Source of the DNA: Geomesophilobacter sediminis
GTDB lineage: Bacteria; Desulfobacterota; Desulfuromonadia; Geobacterales; Geobacteraceae
Direction of reading: 5' to 3'
Length of the DNA stretch: 64,000 nt
Assembly: GCF_016458275.1 (NCBI RefSeq)
Contig: NZ_JAEMHM010000003.1
Location: forward strand, 248,001-312,000
Under the pieces are notes generated by a model. That model worked only from the letters and a program-made list of their open reading frames with translations, ran no database searches and had not been told where the DNA came from. Made by a program: the position numbers and the translations under genes. Shown here one piece after another: positions 56,521-64,000 of the stretch (position 1 is its first letter; each line of letters begins with the position of its first letter).

Positions 56521-58848
56521 ATGAAACAGGCCATTCGAATCCTCATCATTGACGATTCACCCGAGGACGCAACGCTCATCGCGCTGCAGTTGCAAAAGGA
56601 GTTTGAACCGAGCTACGAAAGGGTTCAGACCGCCGAGGAACTGGAGCAGGCGTTGGACCGTGGGGGATGGCAGCTGGTCATCTCCGACTTCGTCATGCCC
56701 GGGTTCAGCGGCCTTGCCGCGCTCAAGCTGCTCCAGGACCGCGACCTCGACCTTCCCCTCATCATGGTGTCCGGCCAGATGGGCGAAGACCTCGCCGTCG
56801 AGGCGATGCGCGCCGGGGCCCAGGACTACCTGGTAAAGAACAATCTCACCCGCCTGATCCCGGCGGTAAAACGGGAACTGAACGAAGCCGTGGTGCGCCG
56901 GGAACGGCGCCTGGCCCAGGAAGCCCTGGTGGCGACCGAGGCGCGCCTGCAGTGCCTGGTCGAGCAGTCCCTGGTCGGGATCTTCATGCTCCAGGGGGGG
57001 CGCTTCAGCTACGTAAATCCCAAGTTCGCCCAGATCTTCGCCTATCCCCAGGATAGCCTCACCGGGCAGAAATCCCTCCTGGACCTCGTTGCCCGGGAAG
57101 ATCAGTTCCGGGTCATGGCCCAGTTCCTCCGCCCCCTCGAGGAGGCCGGCGGCAATATCCACGTCTTCTGCCAGGGGGTGCGCAGCGACGGCGCCATGGT
57201 GGACCTGGAGATGAACGGGTCCCGCACCGAACTCAACGGCCACCCCGCCATCATCGGCACGCTGCTCGACATCACCGAAAGAAAACACGCCGAGGCGGAA
57301 CTGAGCAAACTCTGGCAGGCGGTCGAGCAGAGCCCGGTTTCGGTGGTGATCACCGACATCATGGGGAACATCGAGTACGTAAACCCGAAGTTCTGCGAGG
57401 TGACCGGCTACGATGAAACCGAGGTGGCCGGCAAGAACCCGCGCATCCTCAAGTCCGGGACCATGGACAAGCCCTTCTACCAGGACCTGTGGGCCACGAT
57501 CACCGACGGGCGGGAGTGGCACGGCGAGCTCCACAACAAGAAAAAGAGCGGCGAACTGTTCTGGGAAAGCGCCTCGATCTCCGCGGTCAAAAACGGCGAC
57601 GGACGGATCACCCATTTCGTCGCCGTAAAGGAAAACATCACCGAGCGCAAGCGGGGCATCGAACAGATGCGCCAGGCCCAGAAGATGGAGGCGATCGGCC
57701 AGCTGGCCGGCGGTATCGCGCACGACTTCAACAACCTCCTCACCATCATCAACGGCTACTCGACGCTCTTGATCCGCTCCCTGGAATACGGGACCCCGAT
57801 GCGCAAAGAGGCGGAGCAGATCCTGCGGGCCGGAGAGCGCGCCGCCGACCTGACCCGCCAGCTGTTGAGCTTCAGCCGGCGCCAGATCATGGAGCCCAAG
57901 GTCCTCAATATCAACGAGCAGGTCCGCTCCATCGAGACCATGCTGCGCCGCCTGATCGGGGAAAACATCGAGCTCGTTGCCGGGCTTCTCGACGACGTTG
58001 GCTATATCAAGTGCGACCCGGGGCAGATCGAGCAGATCATCATGAACCTCGTGCTCAATGCGCGCGACGCCTCGGACACCGGCGGCAAGATCACCATCGA
58101 GACCGGCAACGACGAGATCGACGAGAACTTCGCGATGCTGCATCCGGGTGCGGTTCCGGGAAGTTACGTGCGGCTTTCGGTGAGCGACGACGGCGTGGGG
58201 ATGAGCGACGAGGTGAAACGGCGCATCTTCGAGCCCTTTTTCACCACCAAGGAGATGGGACGCGGCACCGGCCTGGGGCTTGCCACCGTCTACGGCATCG
58301 TCAAGCAAAGCGGCGGCTACATCGAGGTGATCAGCCAGCCCAACCAGGGGACCCAATTCAACATTTTCCTGCCGCGGGTTTTCAAGAAGCAGGCTTCGGC
58401 GAAGAAGCCGATGGCAGAGGAAATTGCCGGCATGCACACCCAGACGATCCTGGTGGTGGAGGACGAACCGGGGGTCCTGAACTTGGTGGTCCACACCCTC
58501 AAGAAGCAGGGATTCCGGATCATCGAGACCACCGACCCGCTCCAGGGGGTCACCCTTTTCGATGAGCATCAAAGCGAGATCGACCTGCTCCTTACCGACG
58601 TGGTCATGCCGTTTATGAGCGGGCCCAAACTTGCCGAGCAATTGACGCAGAAAAATCCGAAACTCAAGGTACTCTTTATGTCCGGTCATACCGACAACAA
58701 CCTGAGCTTCGAAAAGATTCTCGAGAACGGGGTCCCCTTCCTCCCCAAACCTTTTGCCGGGGACGCGCTGATCAAGAAGGTGACCGAGACCCTCGGGAAC
58801 GGAAGCGAAGCGGGGAAGCCGGATCTGCCCCCAGGAGGTAGCTTTTGA
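56521..58848 (+). CDS. Hybrid histidine kinase REC-PAS-PAS-HK-REC
   Basis: A 775-residue cytoplasmic protein. Start at ATG 56521 (MKQAIRILIIDDS). Residues 1-125: receiver with DD at 11-12 and D56 (VISDFVMPGFSG), closely similar to the receiver of the protein at 42854. Two PAS domains follow (about 145-265 and 270-390; FSYVNPKFAQIFAY, NIEYVNPKFCEVTGYDETEVAGKNPRILKSG). HisKA has GGIAHDFNNLLTIINGYSTLL, the ATPase part LVLNARDA, SDDGVGMSD and GTGLGLATVYG. The C-terminal receiver has VVEDE and LLTDVVMPFMSG. Probably phosphorelays to the HD-GYP regulator encoded downstream, which overlaps it by 4 nt (58845-58848). Confidence 0.94.
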   Translation: MKQAIRILIIDDSPEDATLIALQLQKEFEPSYERVQTAEELEQALDRGGWQLVISDFVMPGFSGLAALKLLQDRDLDLPLIMVSGQMGEDLAVEAMRAGAQDYLVKNNLTRLIPAVKRELNEAVVRRERRLAQEALVATEARLQCLVEQSLVGIFMLQGGRFSYVNPKFAQIFAYPQDSLTGQKSLLDLVAREDQFRVMAQFLRPLEEAGGNIHVFCQGVRSDGAMVDLEMNGSRTELNGHPAIIGTLLDITERKHAEAELSKLWQAVEQSPVSVVITDIMGNIEYVNPKFCEVTGYDETEVAGKNPRILKSGTMDKPFYQDLWATITDGREWHGELHNKKKSGELFWESASISAVKNGDGRITHFVAVKENITERKRGIEQMRQAQKMEAIGQLAGGIAHDFNNLLTIINGYSTLLIRSLEYGTPMRKEAEQILRAGERAADLTRQLLSFSRRQIMEPKVLNINEQVRSIETMLRRLIGENIELVAGLLDDVGYIKCDPGQIEQIIMNLVLNARDASDTGGKITIETGNDEIDENFAMLHPGAVPGSYVRLSVSDDGVGMSDEVKRRIFEPFFTTKEMGRGTGLGLATVYGIVKQSGGYIEVISQPNQGTQFNIFLPRVFKKQASAKKPMAEEIAGMHTQTILVVEDEPGVLNLVVHTLKKQGFRIIETTDPLQGVTLFDEHQSEIDLLLTDVVMPFMSGPKLAEQLTQKNPKLKVLFMSGHTDNNLSFEKILENGVPFLPKPFAGDALIKKVTETLGNGSEAGKPDLPPGGSF

Positions 58849-59891
58849 ACGGAAACATCCTCATCGCCGACGACGAGGAGATGATCAGGGAACTGATCGC
58901 CCTCACCCTCTCCAGGGAGGGGTTCACTTGCTTCCAGGCGGCCAGCGCGGAAGAAGGGCTCGAGGTGATTCAATCGACCGAATTGGACATGGCGCTTCTG
59001 GACATCATGATGCCCGGGCGTTCGGGAATCGACCTGCTCAAAGACGTCAAGCGGATCGCCCCGGACACGTCGGTCCTGATGATCACGGCGATGAACGACA
59101 TGGATACCGCCCTCTCCTGCATCCATTTCGGCGCCGAGGATTACATCACCAAGCCCTTCAACCTGGACCGCGTTCTCTTGACGGTGAAAAACGTCATGGC
59201 CAAGCGCCAGTTGATCCTGGAGAAGCGGGAGTACCAGGCGAACCTGGAGCAGAAGGTGCGCGAGCAGACCGAGGTGATCCGGACCGTCATGGGGGAGATC
59301 AACCTTGCCTACGAACACACCCTCGCCGCCCTGATCCGGGCCCTGGACGCGCGGGAAAAGGAGGTCGGCTCGCACTCCGAGCGGGTGATGGACTACTCGC
59401 GGCTTCTGGCTGAGGCGGCCGGCATCGATGAGCGGGGACGCCAGGTACTGGCCAAGGGGGCACTGCTCCACGACATCGGGAAGATCGGGGTCTCGGACAA
59501 CATCCTGCTCAAGCCGGCGAAGCTGGATGAGGAGGAGTGGGCGATCATGAAGACCCATCCGGTGGTCGGCTTCGAGATCCTGAACGGGATCCGTTACTTT
59601 GCCGGTGCGGCCGAACTGGTGCTTTGCCACCACGAACGCTGGGACGGCAAGGGATATCCCAACGGCCTCGCCCGAGAGGAGATCCCGATCAGCGCCCGGA
59701 TCTTCGCCCTGGCCGACACGCTCGATGCCATGACCTCCGACCGCCCCTACCGCAAGGCCCTCACCTACCAGGAAGTACGCGAGGAAGTGGTGCGCTGCTG
59801 CGGGCAGCAGTTCGACCCGAGGCTCGTGGAGGTGTTCCTGGCGATTCCCAAGGAGGCCTGGGAGAAGGCCGCGGGGAGCAAATTGCGCTAA
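58845..59891 (+). CDS. Response regulator with HD-GYP domain
   Basis: A 348-residue protein that begins at TTG 58845, behind a strong CAGGAGG at six bases, inside the stop region of the kinase. Receiver: DDEE, D53 (LLDIMMPGRSG), K in YITKPFN. A coiled coil (YQANLEQKVREQTEVIRTVMGEI) leads to HD-GYP: GSHSERVMDYSRLLAEAAGI, LLHDIGKIGVSDNILLKPAKLDEEEW, MKTHPVVGFEIL, CHHERWDGKGYPNGLA and FALADTLDAMTSDRPYRKAL. The residues HDIGK, HHERWDGKGYP and ADTLDA form the metal site of active c-di-GMP phosphodiesterases. So the pair likely controls c-di-GMP level. Confidence 0.95.
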   Translation: MNGNILIADDEEMIRELIALTLSREGFTCFQAASAEEGLEVIQSTELDMALLDIMMPGRSGIDLLKDVKRIAPDTSVLMITAMNDMDTALSCIHFGAEDYITKPFNLDRVLLTVKNVMAKRQLILEKREYQANLEQKVREQTEVIRTVMGEINLAYEHTLAALIRALDAREKEVGSHSERVMDYSRLLAEAAGIDERGRQVLAKGALLHDIGKIGVSDNILLKPAKLDEEEWAIMKTHPVVGFEILNGIRYFAGAAELVLCHHERWDGKGYPNGLAREEIPISARIFALADTLDAMTSDRPYRKALTYQEVREEVVRCCGQQFDPRLVEVFLAIPKEAWEKAAGSKLR

Positions 59892-59935
59892 AGCCGGGAG
59901 CCGGCCGGTCGACCGATCGGCCGGACCAAAGGCAA

Positions 59936-59971
59936 CGAAAAAGGCAGCCAGATTCTGGCTGCCTTTTTTAT
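59936..59971. terminator. Bidirectional terminator
   Basis: AAGGCAGCCAG pairs with CTGGCTGCCTT around ATT, with A tract before and T6 after. It separates the HD-GYP gene and the convergent sigma-54 regulator. Confidence 0.93.
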
Positions 59972-59995
59972 TTAGCTGAGCTGGTTAAGGGTCCG

Positions 59996-61450
<1,455 letters not shown>

Positions 61451-61510
61451 TTGCTCCCCTCGGTATTGCAAGAATCAAAATTCAAATAACATGGGCTGTT
61501 GATACAGTAA

Positions 61511-61545
61511 CCGGGAAAAAGCACCCGTCAAAGCGCCTTTTCCCG
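61511..61545. terminator. Hairpin between the small acidic gene and the sigma-54 regulator
   Basis: CCGGGAAAA and TTTTCCCGG arms pair across 17 nt. T tract after it on the minus strand is weak. It lies downstream of the acidic protein gene and upstream of the regulator on that strand. Confidence 0.5.
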
Positions 61546-61569
61546 GCCACTGCCTGTATTGCTCAAGGA

Positions 61570-61824
61570 TCAGTCGTCCTCGTATTCGTCGACGCCGTAG
61601 GCTTCGTCGTAGCCGAGGTCTTCACCACCTTCTACTTCATCGAGTTCTTCGGCAAGATACTGCTCCGGCGAACGCTCATCTTCTTCCTTGATTGCCTCAA
61701 AGCGCTGCAGGATGTCACCTTTGGTGCAGTATCTCCCGTCTTTGTGTCCACATACGTCCAGATCGCACAGATCAAAAAGCTGAATCTCACTGCACAGTCG
61801 CTGCGGACGTTCCTCGTTTGCCAT
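61570..61824 (-). CDS. Small acidic Cys-containing protein, 84 aa
   Basis: An 84-residue protein: MANEERPQRLCSEIQLFDLCDLDVCGHKDGRYCTKG followed by an Asp/Glu-rich tail (EELDEVEGGEDLGYDEAYGVDEYEDD). Four Cys in a C-x8-C-x4-C-x7-C pattern could bind a metal. GAGGTAACGAG lies before the ATG. I do not recognise the family; it looks like a conserved small protein of this bacterial group. It stands between fbp and the sigma-54 regulator on the same strand. Confidence 0.75.
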   Translation of the reverse strand: MANEERPQRLCSEIQLFDLCDLDVCGHKDGRYCTKGDILQRFEAIKEEDERSPEQYLAEELDEVEGGEDLGYDEAYGVDEYEDD

Positions 61825-61916
61825 GACTCGTTACCTCTGTGTTGCTAAAAAAGGAAAGTTCTTGCAAATTCTATTCGTCACCGGGGTCGGCAACTTTAGG
61901 AAAATTTTCTCTGCGC

Positions 61917-62861
61917 TTAGGCCCCGCCGTTTACGAACTCCATTGCCTTCTTTACGTCGGAACTGCAGCCGATGTAAACCGGGGCACGCTGGTCCAAAGA
62001 TTCGGGGACGATATCGAGGATGTTCTGCTTCCCGTCGGTGGCGGAACCGCCGGCGTGCTCGATGATGAAGGCCATCGGGTTGAGCTCGAAGAGGACCCGG
62101 AGCTTGCCGTTGGGGGAACCGTTCAGGGCGGGATACATGAAGAGCCCCTTCCCTTTCATCAGCACCTGGTTGATGTCGGGAACGAAGCCGCCGGAGTAAC
62201 GGAGCTTGCACCCTTTCCCTTCCAGGTACTGGATGAACTTCTCGTCACCGGGGTGGTATTTCTTGCGCAGGCCGCCCGGAGCGTAGATCTCCCCGTCCGG
62301 CTGCATCCTGACGTTCTCGCGGGTCAGGGTGAACTCCATCAGGTTGTTCATGGTGAACTCGTGCACGCCGTCGCCGACGGTGTAGACCAGGGAGACCCGC
62401 GGCCCGTACAGGATGTACATCGCGGCGACCTGGTTACGGCCGGGCTGGAGCAGGTCGCAGCCGGAGTAGATGGAGACGATGGTGCCGACCGCGAGGTTGA
62501 CGTCGACCAGCGACGAGCCGTCGAGGGGATCGTAGGCGACCGAGTAGAGCCCGTCGGCGTCAGCCTGGCACTCGTAGATGGTGTCCATCTCTTCGGAGGC
62601 GATGTTGCAGACCACGCCGGAATGGATCAGGCGCTTGCGCAGGATGCGGTCGGAAAGAACGTCGAGGGCGAGCTGCTCCTCGCCGTAAAGATTCGAGGTA
62701 CCCGCCACGCCAAGGTCACCGGTCCGCACCGCGTTGATCACGTACTTACTCGCCTCGGCGATCTCGCACATCAGGTGTACGAGGTTGTCGCTGATATTCT
62801 GGGCGCGCAGGTGACGGCGCAGCTCGATCTGGAATTTTGAGGTACCGGCTTCCTTAATCAT
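61917..62861 (-). CDS. fbp: Fructose-1,6-bisphosphatase, class I
   Basis: The start at ATG 62861 has GGAGG four bases upstream; the longer frame has none. The 314-residue enzyme shows the class I landmarks: NLYGEEQLALDVLSDRI, NIASEEMDTI (metal-binding Glu), YDPLDGSSLVDVNLAVGTIVSIY (DPLDGSS metal site), YSGGFVPDINQVLMKGKGLFMYPAL and FELNPMAFIIEHAGGSATDG. It removes phosphate from fructose 1,6-bisphosphate in gluconeogenesis, needed by acetate-growing Geobacter-like organisms. Confidence 0.97.
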   Translation of the reverse strand: MIKEAGTSKFQIELRRHLRAQNISDNLVHLMCEIAEASKYVINAVRTGDLGVAGTSNLYGEEQLALDVLSDRILRKRLIHSGVVCNIASEEMDTIYECQADADGLYSVAYDPLDGSSLVDVNLAVGTIVSIYSGCDLLQPGRNQVAAMYILYGPRVSLVYTVGDGVHEFTMNNLMEFTLTRENVRMQPDGEIYAPGGLRKKYHPGDEKFIQYLEGKGCKLRYSGGFVPDINQVLMKGKGLFMYPALNGSPNGKLRVLFELNPMAFIIEHAGGSATDGKQNILDIVPESLDQRAPVYIGCSSDVKKAMEFVNGGA

Positions 62862-63035
62862 GTTCCCTCCGTAATTAAATGAAATTATTTTTAACCTCGG
62901 CGTAATGTATGCCAAATACCCTTTAAAATCAAGGGAAAAACGGTTAACGAAGCCTCAACTGTCGTGGGTTAAATCAAGTTGAACAGAGACGGGGGGTAAG
63001 GGGTGGTGCGGATCAGGTGAAATGGGTGCCACCCC

Positions 63036-63096
63036 TGTGGGAGCGCCATTCCTGGCGCGAGTCCGAGCGGTTCGCGCCAGGAATGGCGCTCCCACA
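63036..63096. repeat. Perfect 25-bp inverted repeat
   Basis: Arms 63036-63060 and 63072-63096 (starting TGTGGGAGCGCCATTCCTGG) are perfectly complementary around 11 nt. An imperfect relative is at 47121-47177. This is a dispersed extragenic palindrome; it sits in the gap between fbp and the P5C dehydrogenase gene and may terminate the latter. Confidence 0.9.
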
Positions 63097-63132
63097 GATA
63101 ATGGCTGTTTTACCGTCAAGAAGGGATCAAGA

Positions 63133-64000
63133 TCACGCCTCATCTTCCGGCGGCGCAAACCCGCGGCGCAGGGTGTTTTCGGTCACCACCCGCGGGTCCA
63201 TGAAATGCAGCAGGTAATCCGGCCCGCCGGCCTTGGTGCCGACGCCGGACATCCGCGCCCCGCCGAACGGCTGCCGCTCGACCAGGGCCCCGGTGTTGTT
63301 CCGGTTCAGGTAGAGGTTCCCCACCCGGAATTCGCGCCGGGCCCGTTCCAGGTGCGATGGGCTGCGGCTGAAGACCCCACCGGTCAGGGCAAAGCGCGTG
63401 GCATTGGCCCACTCCAGCGCCTGGTCGAAATCCTGCACCCGCATCACCGCCAGCACCGGTCCGAACACCTCATGCTGCGCCAGTTGGTGCTCGGGGCGGA
63501 TCCCGCCGATGATGGTCATGGGGATGAAGTACCCTCCGGTCGGCGCCTCGCCCTGGTAGAGAAGCTCCCCTTCCCGCTTGCCGATCTCGATGTACTCCCG
63601 GATATGGTTCACCGCGTTCTCGTCGGCGACCGCCCCCATGTAGTTGCCCGGGTCCTCCGCGGGCCCGACCTTGGTGGTTTTGGCCATGGCGACCAGCCGC
63701 TCCACGAACCGGTCGTACACCGCGTCAAGGACGATGACCCGCGAGCAGGCCGAGCATTTCTGCCCCTGGAAACCAAAGGCCGAGTAGAGCACGTGCGGCA
63801 CCGCCTCGTCCAGGTCGGCGTCGTCGTCGATGATGATCGCGTTTTTGCCCCCCATCTCGCAGACCACCCGCTTTACCTGTTCCTGCCCCGGGTAGACCTT
63901 TGCGGCGCGCTCGATGATCCGCAGCCCGGTCTCCAAACTCCCGGTGAAGGCGATCATGCTCACCTCGGGGCTGTCCACCAGGAGGTCCCCCATGACGCTG
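63133..64000 (-). CDS. 1-pyrroline-5-carboxylate dehydrogenase (PutA C-terminal type), 5' part outside window
   Basis: The frame runs without stop from the window edge to TGA at 63133; the start is outside. About 289 residues of an aldehyde dehydrogenase are present: SMIAFTGSLETGLRI, the Glu motif VCEMGGKNAIII, GFQGQKCSACSRVIV with the catalytic Cys, HEVFGPVLAVMR and LTGGVFSRSPSHLERARREFRVGNLYLNRNNTGALVERQPFGGARMSGVGTKAGGPDYLLHFM. The NRNNTGALVERQPFGG segment is diagnostic of P5C dehydrogenase. It oxidises glutamate semialdehyde to glutamate; a fused proline dehydrogenase may precede it outside the window. Confidence 0.95.
   Translation of the reverse strand, partial: SVMGDLLVDSPEVSMIAFTGSLETGLRIIERAAKVYPGQEQVKRVVCEMGGKNAIIIDDDADLDEAVPHVLYSAFGFQGQKCSACSRVIVLDAVYDRFVERLVAMAKTTKVGPAEDPGNYMGAVADENAVNHIREYIEIGKREGELLYQGEAPTGGYFIPMTIIGGIRPEHQLAQHEVFGPVLAVMRVQDFDQALEWANATRFALTGGVFSRSPSHLERARREFRVGNLYLNRNNTGALVERQPFGGARMSGVGTKAGGPDYLLHFMDPRVVTENTLRRGFAPPEDEA

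Overview
The window looks like chromosome from a GC-rich Geobacteraceae-type bacterium (Desulfuromonadales; Geobacter, Geomonas or Citrifermentans-like). The basis is the density of two-component and chemotaxis genes, NtrC-type regulators, PilZ-free HD-GYP and SpoIIE output proteins, radical SAM peptide maturases of the type I remember as 'geopeptide' systems, a UGA-interrupted rhodanese, and several families of dispersed GC-rich hairpin repeats. This assignment is inference; no rRNA is present.

Layout. 1-5.7 kb: a truncated MFS exporter and a MacA/MacB/TolC-type tripartite efflux operon, both on the minus strand. 6-10.3 kb: PAP2 phosphatase, Fe/Mn superoxide dismutase, a duplicated beta-barrel protein, three tRNAs (Pro, Leu, Ala) and a small rhodanese whose active site is encoded by an in-frame UGA followed by a bSECIS-like hairpin. 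10.3-19.5 kb: an ABC-FtsX/AttH-like export operon, an alpha/beta hydrolase-MlaA pair, and a three-domain acyl ligase-ACP-acyltransferase, all pointing to envelope lipid handling. 19.5-20.6 kb: AI-2E family permease. 20.9-28.1 kb: a complete chemotaxis-type cluster (CheR, CheW, MCP, CheA-REC, CheB, CheY-like).

28.5-41 kb holds the most interesting region: two paralogous RiPP loci. Each has a short Cys-Cys precursor peptide, an intrinsic terminator, and a SPASM radical SAM maturase, divergent from a TonB-dependent receptor and a periplasmic substrate-binding protein whose genes overlap by 13 nt in both copies. Locus 1 also has a histidine kinase translationally coupled to the binding protein, and a sigma-54 response regulator lies between the two loci. 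No inner-membrane ABC importer accompanies either binding protein, so a sensing circuit (receptor, binding protein, kinase, sigma-54 activator) is a reasonable hypothesis.

41-64 kb: a 20-copy 21-bp repeat array, HD phosphohydrolase, REC-PAS-PAS-SpoIIE protein, a BioD-like/DRTGG protein, DksA-like and zinc-ribbon proteins, a SRAP-Nudix-KamA-PyrD-PyrK run, RimI, PurM-PurN, ChaN-like lipoprotein, FlhB-like/FliK-like pair, a hybrid kinase with an HD-GYP regulator, another sigma-54 regulator, a small acidic protein, class I fructose-1,6-bisphosphatase, and the 3' part of a 1-pyrroline-5-carboxylate dehydrogenase gene cut by the window edge. Start codons were chosen by Shine-Dalgarno spacing where possible and differ from the longest open frame in many genes. 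All functions come from recognising motifs by eye; no database search was run.
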